Shown: piece after piece, positions 19,369 to 27,474 of the stretch
Position numbering within the stretch: position 1 is the stretch's first letter
Layout of the letters: every line of letters starts with the position of its first letter
Origin: Holophagales bacterium UBA2201
GTDB lineage: Bacteria; Acidobacteriota; Thermoanaerobaculia; UBA2201
Assembly: GCA_002327305.1 (NCBI GenBank)
Contig: DCUZ01000113.1
Location: 5,692-52,077 of the forward strand
Length of the DNA stretch: 46,386 bases
Reading direction: 5' to 3'
The notes under the pieces: model-generated
The model's input: the letters and a program-made list of their open reading frames with translations, nothing else
The model's database searches: none
Told to the model about the DNA's origin: nothing
Translations under genes and position numbers: made by a program

Positions 19369-19749
19369 TCAGCCCTTCATCGCCAGGCCGCGCGCGGCGA
19401 TGGCCGCGTAAGTCCCCACCACGAACAGCGCGACGCCCATCACCATCAGGCAGGCGGTGGCGAAGCGCTTGAGGCCGGCGCCGACATTCGTCTCGCCGAT
19501 GATGGTGTTGAGCCCGTAGAGGCCGTGGAAGAGGGCCGCCCCGAGGAGGACGATGTACGAAGCCATGAAGAAACCCAACTTGGCCCGGGCGGCGACGTTG
19601 GCCCAGTCGATGGCCTCGCCGCCGGCCGGGTTGAGCCCCGCCAACGGGAGCACCTCGTCGAGATGCATGATGACCATGTGAAGGCCCAGCAGGACCAGGA
19701 TGACCAGCCCCGCCAGGATGTGCCAGGTCCAAAGGCGTGAATGTCTCAT
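19369..19749 (-). CDS. sdhD: Succinate dehydrogenase membrane anchor subunit D
   Basis: 126 residues with three transmembrane segments (about 8-27, 58-80, 98-118). WHILAGLVILVLLGLHMVIMH holds candidate heme or quinone-site His residues, and FHGLYGLNTIIGE matches the HGLxGLR region of SdhD-type anchors. Its place between sdhC and sdhB, with 10-11 nt gaps on either side, makes the role clear although sequence conservation in this family is weak. Confidence 0.85.
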   Translation of the reverse strand: MRHSRLWTWHILAGLVILVLLGLHMVIMHLDEVLPLAGLNPAGGEAIDWANVAARAKLGFFMASYIVLLGAALFHGLYGLNTIIGETNVGAGLKRFATACLMVMGVALFVVGTYAAIAARGLAMKG

Positions 19750-19759
19750 GGGCGCCTCC

Positions 19760-20200
19760 TCAGTGCCTAAGGAATTCCAGGCCGCCCAGAACGATGAAGG
19801 CGGCGCCGGCCAGCATCAGGACGACGGTGACGAAGCGGCTGGCGTGCAGACTGGTCTTATAGGGGTAGACCGGCTCGATGGGCCGTCCCACGGCGAACCC
19901 CAGCTCGATGAGGATGAGCCGGACGCCGTTGGCGGCGTGGAATCCGAAGGCGGCCAGGACCAGGAACTCCCCGACGACGAAGACGGGATGGCGCAGGAAC
20001 CCGCCGTCCCCCAGAAGAGCGTTCCACTGCGCCGGCCCGAAGGCCCGCGATGTGGTGACGAGGATGTGCAGGAGGAAATAGGAGAGGATCCCCAGTCCGG
20101 TGACCCGGTGCAGGGTGTAGAGGTAGCGCTCCGGGCTCCACGCCCCGCCGAGCGCCCAGCCCTTGATCCCCAGGTGATTGTCGTAGCTCTTGCTTGACAT
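19760..20200 (-). CDS. sdhC: Succinate dehydrogenase cytochrome b subunit C
   Basis: 146 residues, three transmembrane segments (about 32-50, 73-95, 120-140). The signature LHRVTGLG (HRxTG) and FHAANGVRLI, with the probable heme His, are typical of SdhC. Together with SdhD it anchors the SdhAB dimer and forms the quinone site. It lies 9 nt after sdhA. Confidence 0.9.
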   Translation of the reverse strand: MSSKSYDNHLGIKGWALGGAWSPERYLYTLHRVTGLGILSYFLLHILVTTSRAFGPAQWNALLGDGGFLRHPVFVVGEFLVLAAFGFHAANGVRLILIELGFAVGRPIEPVYPYKTSLHASRFVTVVLMLAGAAFIVLGGLEFLRH

Positions 20201-20209
20201 CGCGGCCTC

Positions 20210-21925
20210 CTAATATTTCCGCTCGACCGGCTTCCAATGGGTGATGGCCACCGGCTTGTAGTCCAGTTGGGGGCCCTTGGGGCCCTTCTTCACGAGGGTG
20301 TGCTTGAGGAATTTCACGTCGTCGCGGGTGGTGAAGTCGCGTCGGGCGTGCCCGCCCCGGGACTCCTCCCGGGCCAGGGCCGCGGTGATCATCGCCTCGG
20401 CCAGGTCAAGGAGGTTCTCGGTTTCCAATACATTGACCAGGTTGCTGTTGTAGACGCGCCCTTTGTCGGCCACGCCGATGTTGGCGAACCTGGCCCGCAG
20501 GGAGGCCAGCTTCAGCAGCCCCTCCTGCATTTGACGGCCGTCGCGGTAGACCCCCATGTGCTGGTCCATCAGCGTCCGCAGTTCCTCGCGGATGGCGTAA
20601 GGGTTTTCGGACCCGTTCTGACCGAGCACCGTCCCGAAGACCCGCTTCTCCTCGGCCTCGGCCGCCGCCTTCGGGGCCGGCGGCAGGACAGGATGGGTCT
20701 TCATGAACTGGACGATTTCCTGGCCGCAGATATCGCCCCAGACAAGGCACTCGGCGGTGGAGTTGCACCCCAGGCGGTTGGCCCCGTGCATGGAGACGCA
20801 GGCCACTTCGCCGGCGGCCCAGACCCCCCTGGCCTTGCAGGCGCCGCGGAGGTCGCACTCCACGCCGCCCATGCTGTAGTGGGCCACGGGGCGGACCGGA
20901 ATGGGCTCCTTGATGGGGTCCAGGTCGAGGAACTTGATGCACACCTCCCGGATGAGCGGCAGGGCGTGGTTGATCCTGTCGGCCCCCAGGTGGGTGAGGT
21001 CCAGATGGACATAATCGAGGCCCTCGGGACCCGGAAAGCCCCGCCCTTCCAGGATCTCCGTCATTTCCGAGCGGGAGACGATGTCGCGCGGGGCCAACTC
21101 CATGAACTTGGCGGCGTACTTCTCCATGAACCGCTCGCCCTTGTTGTTCTTCAGGTATCCCCCCTCGCCCCGGCACCCCTCGGTCATCAGGATGCCCGAC
21201 GGGACCAGCCCCGTCGGATGGAACTGCAGGAACTCCGGGTCCTCCAGGTTCAGCCCCGCGCGGTAGGCGTAGGCCTGGCCGTCGCCCGTGACCGTCTGGG
21301 AATAGGTGGTGAAGCCGTAGAGGTTCCCCAGGCCGCCGGTGGCGATGAGGAGCGCCTTCCCCCTCAGGAGGATGCACTCACCCGACATCAGATCGTAGGC
21401 GGTGAGCCCCTTGAACTGCCCGTCCTCGATGATGATGGAGGTGACGAAGACCTCGTCGTAGCGCTCGTAATTGGCGTGCCGCAGCATCTCGTCGTAGAGC
21501 GACTGCATCTCGAAGAACCCCGTCTTGTCGGCCGCCATGGTGGCCCGGGGGAAGCTGTGGCCGCCGAAGGGGCGCTGGGAAATGCGGCCGTCGGGGTCGC
21601 GCGACCACGGCAGGCCCCAGTGGTCCAGCAGTTTGATCTCCTTGGGGCTGGTCTCGACGAAGAGGTCCACCGCGTCCTGATCGGCCAGGAAGTCCGACCC
21701 CTTCACCGTGTCCCAGGCGTGCAGCTGGAGGGAGTCCCCCTCCTCCGGCCGCAGAACGGCCCCCGTGCCCCCCTCGGCGCACACCGAATGGGCCCGCATG
21801 ATCTGGACCTTGGAGACCATGGCCATGCTGACGGAGTTGCCCAGCGTGCGGGCGATCTCCACCGCCGCACGCAACCCCGCCAGCCCCGTTCCGAAAATGA
21901 TCACATCATGGGTTTTTTCGATCAC
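20210..21925 (-). CDS. sdhA: Succinate dehydrogenase flavoprotein subunit
   Basis: 571 residues. It oxidises succinate to fumarate at a covalently bound FAD. GTGLAGLRAAVE is the dinucleotide motif, His46 in RAHSVCAEGG is the expected FAD-attachment site, and FGGHSFPR, QFHPTG and NRLGCNSTAE are active-site regions. The start is a GTG at 21925 with AAGGAG about 13 nt upstream, rather far; no better start is seen. It heads the unusual order sdhA-C-D-B; E. coli has C-D-A-B. Fumarate reductase is an alternative, but icd and mdh nearby favour SDH. Confidence 0.95.
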   Translation of the reverse strand: MIEKTHDVIIFGTGLAGLRAAVEIARTLGNSVSMAMVSKVQIMRAHSVCAEGGTGAVLRPEEGDSLQLHAWDTVKGSDFLADQDAVDLFVETSPKEIKLLDHWGLPWSRDPDGRISQRPFGGHSFPRATMAADKTGFFEMQSLYDEMLRHANYERYDEVFVTSIIIEDGQFKGLTAYDLMSGECILLRGKALLIATGGLGNLYGFTTYSQTVTGDGQAYAYRAGLNLEDPEFLQFHPTGLVPSGILMTEGCRGEGGYLKNNKGERFMEKYAAKFMELAPRDIVSRSEMTEILEGRGFPGPEGLDYVHLDLTHLGADRINHALPLIREVCIKFLDLDPIKEPIPVRPVAHYSMGGVECDLRGACKARGVWAAGEVACVSMHGANRLGCNSTAECLVWGDICGQEIVQFMKTHPVLPPAPKAAAEAEEKRVFGTVLGQNGSENPYAIREELRTLMDQHMGVYRDGRQMQEGLLKLASLRARFANIGVADKGRVYNSNLVNVLETENLLDLAEAMITAALAREESRGGHARRDFTTRDDVKFLKHTLVKKGPKGPQLDYKPVAITHWKPVERKY

Positions 21926-21970
21926 CGGTCGCTCTCGCTCCTTATGTCATAGGATTGGCGCACCGGCCCA

Positions 21971-21999
21971 ATTATAGACCAAAGCGCGGCCGGGGGCAA
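21971..21999 (-). promoter_or_regulatory. Promoter of the sdh operon
   Basis: On the minus strand TTGCCC (21994-21999), 17-bp spacer, TATAAT (21971-21976). Leader about 40 nt. The remainder of the sdhA-dnaB gap (22000-22170) shows no gene. Confidence 0.7.
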
Positions 22000-22175
22000 T
22001 GGGAGATTGCGGAGGCGCCGGGTCCAGGGAGGCCGCAGGGCAGGCGGGCGGGAGAAATATGGGGGAAGAGGGGGGCTGTCCCCGCAGGCCCTTGATGCTT
22101 TGTCCTTCGCCCTTTTCCGCTCCCGGATCCGAAGTTGCGTTTCCGAACCTCATTTTTCAACGGCCCCAAAAAAGG

Positions 22176-22181
22176 TATAAT
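22176..22181 (+). promoter_or_regulatory. -10 box of dnaB, predicted leaderless
   Basis: TATAAT ending 9 nt before the ATG at 22191; no Shine-Dalgarno sequence in between. Confidence 0.6.
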
Positions 22182-22190
22182 GGCTTCTCC

Positions 22191-23567
22191 ATGAGCGCGA
22201 TCCCCCACGACGCCGAGATCCCCAAGTCGCTGGAAGCCGAAACGGCCGTCCTCTCCAGCATCCTGGTGGAGCCCGATTCCATCGACAAGGTGACGGAATT
22301 CCTCCGTCCGGAGGATTTCTTCTCCCAGCGCAACCAATTCATTTTCAAGGCGATCCTGGACCTCTCCGGGGAGGGGCGTCCGGTGGACCTGGTGACCCTG
22401 TCCGACGCCCTCAAGGGGAAGGTGACCCCCCACGAGCTGGGCGCCCTGGCCGACGGGATCCCCGATTTCGCCCATGTCGAGGAGCACGCGCGGATCGTCA
22501 AGGACAAGTCCACCCTCCGCCGCCTCATCGCCATCGCCGCGCAGGCCCAGAAAGAGGCCTTCGGGACCCCGCCGCCCCCCAAGCGGAAGGGGGAGCCCGC
22601 CCCCCCGCCCCTGTCGCCGCGGGAGGTGCTGGAGGGGGTGGAACAGCGCATCTTCGACCTGGCCGAGTCGAGCGTCCGCGCCTCGTTCGTCCCCCTCAAG
22701 ACGGTGGTGGAGGAGAACCTCCGGACGCTGGAGCAGATGGGGGTCAACCGGGCCCACATCACCGGCATCGCCACCGACTTCACGAAGCTGGACGAGTACA
22801 CCTGCGGATTCCACCCCGGCGAACTGGTCTACCTGGCCGGACGGCCGGGAACGGGGAAAACCTCCTTCGCCCTGGCCATGACGGTCAACATCGCCAAGAC
22901 CGGGAAGACGGTGGGGTTTTTCAGCATCGAGATGGCCCGCGAGCAGTTGGGGATGCGCCTGGTCTGCGCCGAGGCCCAGATCGACATCCAGAAATACCGC
23001 CGCGGCTTCCTCCGCAAGGACGACTACGGCCCCTTCGCCGAGGCGGTGGAGACCCTCTCCCACCTCCCCATCTACATCGACGACGCCCCCGCCCTCGACG
23101 TGCTGGAACTGCGCACCAAGTGCCGCCGACTCAAGCGGGAGAAGGGGCTGGACATCGTCTTCGTGGACTACATCGGGCTCCTGCGGCCCCACGGCCGGTT
23201 CGAGAACCGCAACCTGGAACTGGGGGCCATCTCCCGGTCGCTCAAGGCCCTGGCCAAGGAGATCTCGGTGCCCGTCGTCGTCCTCTCCCAGCTCTCGCGC
23301 AACCCCGAGCGGCGGCGCGAGCGCGACGCCAAGCCGCAATTGTCCGACCTGCGCGAATCGGGCAACCTCGAGCAGGACGCCGACCTGGTCATCCTCATCC
23401 ACCGGGAGAAGGAGGACCCCACCAAGCCCGAGGCCCACAAGAACCAGGCGGAGATCATCATCGCCAAGCAGCGCAACGGCCCCACGGGCTCCTTCCACCT
23501 GGCCTTCATCCGCGAGCTGGCCCTCTTCATGAACCGGGACAGCGACGCCTTCGTCGGCGAGGGCTGA
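22191..23567 (+). CDS. dnaB: Replicative DNA helicase DnaB
   Basis: 458 residues. Hexameric helicase of the replication fork. The N-terminal DnaB domain (SLEAETAVLSSIL, EDFFSQRNQFIF) is joined through a Pro/Lys-rich linker (about residues 125-145) to the RecA-like domain with Walker A GRPGTGKTS (about 217-225), FFSIEMAREQLGMR, VFVDYIGLL (Walker B), VVVLSQLSRNPERR and SDLRESGNLEQDADLV. No intein. The start MSAIPHDAEIPKSLEAE fits the family. mlaE begins 1 nt after the stop, so helicase and lipid-transport genes form one transcription unit. Confidence 0.96.
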   Translation: MSAIPHDAEIPKSLEAETAVLSSILVEPDSIDKVTEFLRPEDFFSQRNQFIFKAILDLSGEGRPVDLVTLSDALKGKVTPHELGALADGIPDFAHVEEHARIVKDKSTLRRLIAIAAQAQKEAFGTPPPPKRKGEPAPPPLSPREVLEGVEQRIFDLAESSVRASFVPLKTVVEENLRTLEQMGVNRAHITGIATDFTKLDEYTCGFHPGELVYLAGRPGTGKTSFALAMTVNIAKTGKTVGFFSIEMAREQLGMRLVCAEAQIDIQKYRRGFLRKDDYGPFAEAVETLSHLPIYIDDAPALDVLELRTKCRRLKREKGLDIVFVDYIGLLRPHGRFENRNLELGAISRSLKALAKEISVPVVVLSQLSRNPERRRERDAKPQLSDLRESGNLEQDADLVILIHREKEDPTKPEAHKNQAEIIIAKQRNGPTGSFHLAFIRELALFMNRDSDAFVGEG

Positions 23568-23568
23568 G

Positions 23569-24339
23569 GTGCGGGCCCTGAGCACGCTCGACCGGGCGGT
23601 CACCGCCACGATCGAGGAGGCCGGCCGGTGGTTCACGATGCTCTACAAGACCCTCTACTGGACGGCCCGCGGGCCGTGGGACTTCCGCGAGTGGTTCCGG
23701 CAGATGGCCCGCGTGGGGGTGGACTCGGTCCCCGTGGTCTTCCTGGCCGCCTTCTTCACCGGCGCCGTCATCGCCCTCCAAACCTACGAGGGGTTCCAGC
23801 GGTTCCACGCCGAGGGCTACGTCGGCTCGGTGGTCTCCCTCTCCATGCTCCGCGAACTCGCCCCCGTCCTCTCGGCGCTCATGGTGACGGGGCGCGTGGG
23901 ATCCGCGTACGCCGCGGAGATCGGGACCATGCGGGTGACCGAGCAGATCGACGCCCTCTACGCCCTGGCCGCCAACCCCATCCAGTACCTCGTGGTCCCG
24001 CGGGTGTGGGCCTCCTTCATCATGATGCCCCTCCTCACCATCATGGCCGACGCCACCGGCATCCTGGGCGGCTACCTCGTGGCCGTGGGGCTCCTGAACG
24101 CCAACGCCGTCATCTACGAGCAGTCCACCTTCCAGTTCCTGGACCTCAACGATTTCGGGAGCGGCATCATCAAGGCGGCCGTCTTCGGGATCATCCTGGC
24201 GGTGACGGGGTGCATGAAGGGGTTCCACACCCAGGGCGGGGCCGAGGGGGTGGGGAAGGCCACCACGCAGTCGGTGGTGATGGCCTCCCTCATCATCCTC
24301 CTCTCCGACTTCTTCCTGACGAAGGTCCTCTTCCAATGA
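23569..24339 (+). CDS. mlaE: MlaE-type ABC transporter permease
   Basis: 256 residues, five or six hydrophobic segments. MlaE is the inner-membrane permease of MCE phospholipid transporters. Typical features: FFTGAVIALQ, the EGYVGSVVSLSMLRELAPVLSALMVTGRVGSAYAAEIGTMRVTEQIDAL core cited here only by its ends (residues 83-127), and MPLLTIMAD. The start is a GTG 1 nt after the dnaB stop. The end overlaps mlaF by 4 nt (ATGA). Confidence 0.93.
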   Translation: MRALSTLDRAVTATIEEAGRWFTMLYKTLYWTARGPWDFREWFRQMARVGVDSVPVVFLAAFFTGAVIALQTYEGFQRFHAEGYVGSVVSLSMLRELAPVLSALMVTGRVGSAYAAEIGTMRVTEQIDALYALAANPIQYLVVPRVWASFIMMPLLTIMADATGILGGYLVAVGLLNANAVIYEQSTFQFLDLNDFGSGIIKAAVFGIILAVTGCMKGFHTQGGAEGVGKATTQSVVMASLIILLSDFFLTKVLFQ

Positions 24340-25112
24340 ACCAGGCGGGCGGCCCGACCAAGATCTCCATCCGCGGCCTCCACAAGGCCTTCGGCGCCAA
24401 AAAGGTCCTCCAGGGCGTGGACCTGGAGGTCCCGGAGGGTTCCTCCACCGTCATCATGGGGGGGTCGGGGGCCGGGAAATCGGTCCTCCTCAAGCACGTC
24501 ATCGGCCTCCTGCGGCCCGACGCCGGCGAAGTCCTGGTGGACGGCGGCGACATCGGACACCTCCACGAGGGGGACCTCAACACTGTGCGCCGGCAGTTCG
24601 GCATGTCGTTCCAGGAGGGGGCGCTCTTCGATTCCATGTCGGTCTTCGACAACATCGCCTTCCCCTTGCGCAGGCACTCCGGCCTGGACCCGGACGGCGT
24701 CGCCGAGCGCGTGCGGGAGTGCCTCCGCATCGTCAACCTCCACGACGTCGAGGGGAAGATGCCCGCCGAGCTCTCCGGCGGGATGCGGCGGCGCGTCGGC
24801 TTCGCCCGGGCCATCGCGCTGAAGCCCCGGATCCTCCTTTTCGACGAGCCCACCACCGGCCTCGACCCGGTGATGACGGCGCTCATCGCCGACACCATCC
24901 GCGCCCTGACCGAGGACGAGACCGTCACCGCGCTCACCATCACCCACGACCTGCAGGCGGCCTACGCCATCGCCGACCGCATCGCCATGATCTTCCAGGG
25001 GCGCATCGTCTTCTGCGGCCCCCCCGAGGCGTTCCAGACCAACACGGACCCGGTCGTGGAGCAGTTCCGCACCTCGAACCCCATCGGACCCTGGACGGAG
25101 GCAGAACTATGA
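24336..25112 (+). CDS. mlaF: MlaF-type ABC transporter ATPase
   Basis: 258 residues. ATPase partner of MlaE. Walker A GGSGAGKSVLLKH, Q-loop FQEGALFDSMSVFDN (the ALFDSM form is typical of MlaF), signature LSGGMRRRVGFAR, Walker B ILLFDEPTTGLDP, and H-loop ITHDLQAA. The ATG at 24336 overlaps the mlaE stop. The MCE protein follows after 154 nt occupied by two heptad arrays. Confidence 0.94.
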   Translation: MNQAGGPTKISIRGLHKAFGAKKVLQGVDLEVPEGSSTVIMGGSGAGKSVLLKHVIGLLRPDAGEVLVDGGDIGHLHEGDLNTVRRQFGMSFQEGALFDSMSVFDNIAFPLRRHSGLDPDGVAERVRECLRIVNLHDVEGKMPAELSGGMRRRVGFARAIALKPRILLFDEPTTGLDPVMTALIADTIRALTEDETVTALTITHDLQAAYAIADRIAMIFQGRIVFCGPPEAFQTNTDPVVEQFRTSNPIGPWTEAEL

Positions 25113-25133
25113 AACGGCCCGCCCACGCCGCCC

Positions 25134-25161
25134 GCAGCTGGCAGCCAGCAGCCGGCAGCTC
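25134..25161. repeat. Heptad array, unit GCAGCNN
   Basis: Four 7-bp units (GCAGCTG, GCAGCCA, GCAGCCG, GCAGCTC) in the mlaF-mce gap. Confidence 0.85.
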
Positions 25162-25216
25162 GGATATTTCATCGCCGAACGGCTTCTGCGATTCGACACT
25201 TCGAGGCTTCGTTCTG

Positions 25217-25244
25217 CGTCGCGCGTTTCACGTCTCGCGTCCCA
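25217..25244. repeat. Heptad array, unit GTNNCNC
   Basis: Four degenerate 7-bp units sharing GT at positions 1-2 and C at 5 and 7, 23 nt before the MCE gene. Between this and the previous array are TTCG-containing repeats at 8-bp spacing. Confidence 0.6.
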
Positions 25245-25266
25245 CGCCCATCATGGAGGCTTCGCA

Positions 25267-26730
25267 ATGAGTCCAACCGCCAAAGTCGGGCTGTTCGCCC
25301 TCATCGTGCTGGTGATCGCCGGCATCTTCATCCTCAAGATCGAGGACCTCTCGCTGGGGAGGGGCAAGATCCAGCGCATCCGCGTCTCCTTCCCCGACGT
25401 CTCCGGGCTCGACGCGAAGGCGGCCGTGCGGGTCCACGGCGTGCGGGTGGGCAAGGTGGAATCCATCGCCCTCTTCGACGACCACGCCGAAGCGGTCCTG
25501 GCCGTGGACGCCTCGCTCAAGTTGGGGAAAGGCGCCACGGCCGCCGTCCGCAACATGGGGCTCCTGGGCGACAAGTATGTCGAACTGATGCCGGGCGACC
25601 CCTCCGCCGGGCCGCCGGAGGACCCCGACAAACTGAAGGGGACCAGCCCCATCGCCTACGACGAGATCCTGGAGAAGCTCGCCTCCATCGGCACCGACGT
25701 CAAGGCCCTCACCGCCTCGTTCCGCGCCTCCCTCGCCGGCCCCGAGGCCGAGGGGAAGATGCAGGAGATCGTGGAGAACATCCGGGCCTTCACCGCCGAG
25801 GCCAACCACCTCCTCGCCGAGAACCGGGGGACCGTGAAGACCATCGGCGGCAATATCGAGGCCATCACCGCCCGCCTGCGGGAGGACCTGCCGGAGGTGC
25901 TGGCCGCCGCGCGCACCCTGCTCGAGAACCTCGACGGGGTGGTCCTGGAGAACCGCACGACCCTGGCCGAAACCGTCGAGAACCTCAAGGAGTCCACCGC
26001 CCGCCTCGAGACCACCATGAAGTCGGTGGACTCCATCATGCTCAAGATCGACCAGGGCGAGGGGACCATCGGCAAACTCGTCAACTCCCCCGAGACCCAC
26101 GACAAGCTGGTGGCCACCATGGATTCCGTCAAGGGGGGGGTGGACACCTTCCAGGACTCCTTCGGGCGGGTCCGGAAGTGGGACCTGTCGCTGGACCTGC
26201 ACACCGACTACCTGGCCGAGACCGAGAATTTCCTGACCGACTTCAGCGCCTGGCTCTGGCCGAACCACGGCCGGTACTACCTGTTCGAGGTGGTCAGCGA
26301 CCCCATCGGCGACCGCTCCGAAAAAACGGAGACCATCACCACCACCCACCCCGACGGCTCGGTGAGCGTCACCGACGTCACCTACCTGAAGTACGAACAG
26401 AAGTACACGGTGAGCCTGCTGTTCGGCTGGCGGTTCGACAAGCTCACCCTGCGCGCCGGGGTCAAGCAGGGGACCGGCGGCGTCGGGATGGATTATCGTC
26501 TGTTCAGCGACCGCCTCCGGCTTTCCCTGGACGCGTTCGATTTCTCGGACCCCTACCGGGACTTCCAGCTCCTGTTCCGGGGGCGCTTCTACCTCAACAG
26601 GAATCTCTACATTTCCACCGGGATGAACGACATCATGAACGACGGCACGCGCTCCTTCTTCATCGGGGGCGGAGTCACCTGGGACGACGAGGACTTCAAG
26701 TACCTGCTGGGGGCGGCGCCGAGCCTGTAG
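25267..26730 (+). CDS. MCE-domain lipid-transport protein with long helical region and beta-rich C-terminus
   Basis: 487 residues. An uncleaved N-terminal anchor (about residues 5-23) is followed by one MlaD-type MCE domain (about 37-115: RIRVSFPDVSGL, VRVHGVRVGKVESI, LLGDKYVELMPG), then about 170 residues rich in Ala/Glu/Lys heptad-like helices (150-300). The last ~180 residues alternate aromatic and polar residues in amphipathic strands (KYTVSLLFGWRF, LTLRAGVKQGTGGVGMDY, LFRGRFYLNRNLYISTG) and end in GAAPSL, like an outer-membrane beta-barrel half. It would bind lipid and may span the periplasm. GGAGG precedes the ATG. Same unit as mlaE-mlaF. Confidence 0.87.
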   Translation: MSPTAKVGLFALIVLVIAGIFILKIEDLSLGRGKIQRIRVSFPDVSGLDAKAAVRVHGVRVGKVESIALFDDHAEAVLAVDASLKLGKGATAAVRNMGLLGDKYVELMPGDPSAGPPEDPDKLKGTSPIAYDEILEKLASIGTDVKALTASFRASLAGPEAEGKMQEIVENIRAFTAEANHLLAENRGTVKTIGGNIEAITARLREDLPEVLAAARTLLENLDGVVLENRTTLAETVENLKESTARLETTMKSVDSIMLKIDQGEGTIGKLVNSPETHDKLVATMDSVKGGVDTFQDSFGRVRKWDLSLDLHTDYLAETENFLTDFSAWLWPNHGRYYLFEVVSDPIGDRSEKTETITTTHPDGSVSVTDVTYLKYEQKYTVSLLFGWRFDKLTLRAGVKQGTGGVGMDYRLFSDRLRLSLDAFDFSDPYRDFQLLFRGRFYLNRNLYISTGMNDIMNDGTRSFFIGGGVTWDDEDFKYLLGAAPSL

Positions 26731-26760
26731 GGGGGACGGCCCCCGTTCTTGCCGTCCCCC
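26727..26760 (+). repeat. GTAG-footed hairpin overlapping the MCE stop codon; possible terminator
   Basis: GTAG (26727-26730) includes the TAG stop. It is followed at once by GGGGGACGGC (26731-26740), a 10-nt loop and GCCGTCCCCC (26751-26760). No T-run follows. The second arm overlaps the -35 of the next gene. Confidence 0.8.
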
Positions 26761-26777
26761 GGCGCGGCTGATATACT
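26749..26777 (+). promoter_or_regulatory. Promoter of the MacB-like ABC genes, predicted leaderless
   Basis: TTGCCG (26749-26754), 17-bp spacer, TGA-TATACT (TATACT at 26772-26777), 6 nt before the ATG at 26784. Confidence 0.7.
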
Positions 26778-26783
26778 ACCGCA

Positions 26784-27473
26784 ATGTCAACGGCGCTCCT
26801 TGCGGCCGAGCGGATCGGCCGGAACTATCCGCGGGAACGGTGTGTGGCCCTTTCCGACGTTTCCCTCGCCATCGCCCCGGGGGAATACGCGGCGGTCACG
26901 GGCCCCAGCGGCAGCGGCAAATCCACCCTTCTTCATCTTCTGAGCGGTCTCGACCGTCCGACCTCCGGCCGCGTCCTCTTCGACGGCCGCCAACCCGCCG
27001 GGACGGGCGAATGGGCTTCCATCCGCGCCCGCAACATCGGGTTCGTCTTTCAATCCTTCCATCTCCTGCCCACCCTCACCGCCCGGCAGAATGTCGAAGT
27101 CCCCATGATGGGCGTCGTCGCGGGCGTTCGCGACCGCCGGCGGCGGGCGGAGGAGCTCCTGGCCCGGGTGGGCCTGGCCGATCGGGCGGGACACCGCCCC
27201 TCCCAGCTTTCGGGGGGGGAGAAGCAGCGGCTGGCCATCGCGCGGAGCCTGGCCAATTCCCCGGCGGTCATCCTGGCGGACGAACCGACGGGCAACCTGG
27301 ATTCGAAATCCGCCGCCGGGGTCCTCGATCTGCTGGAGGCCCTCCGCCGGGAGGAGGGCGCCCTGCTGGTCATCGTGACGCACGATCCCGACATCGCGGG
27401 GCGGGCCGAACGGCGGATCTCCCTGCAGGACGGCCGGATGGTCGCCGACGAGCGCGCCGCGGGGAGGGGCTGA
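26784..27473 (+). CDS. ABC transporter ATP-binding protein (LolD/MacB type)
   Basis: 229 residues. Walker A GPSGSGKSTLLHLLSG, the RARNIGFVFQSFHLLPTLTARQNV Q-loop region cited by its ends (residues 75-98), signature LSGGEKQRLAIARSL, Walker B VILADEPTGNLDS and H-loop VIVTHDPDI. This motif set marks the type VII (MacB/LolD/FtsE) group, which drives mechanotransmission or lipoprotein extraction rather than classic import. It pairs with the FtsX-like permease 1 nt downstream. Confidence 0.92.
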   Translation: MSTALLAAERIGRNYPRERCVALSDVSLAIAPGEYAAVTGPSGSGKSTLLHLLSGLDRPTSGRVLFDGRQPAGTGEWASIRARNIGFVFQSFHLLPTLTARQNVEVPMMGVVAGVRDRRRRAEELLARVGLADRAGHRPSQLSGGEKQRLAIARSLANSPAVILADEPTGNLDSKSAAGVLDLLEALRREEGALLVIVTHDPDIAGRAERRISLQDGRMVADERAAGRG

Positions 27474-27474
27474 C

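Noticed and set aside
22191..23567. Intein in dnaB
   Set aside because: The gene is of normal length with uninterrupted Walker motifs; only a Pro/Lys-rich linker is unusual.
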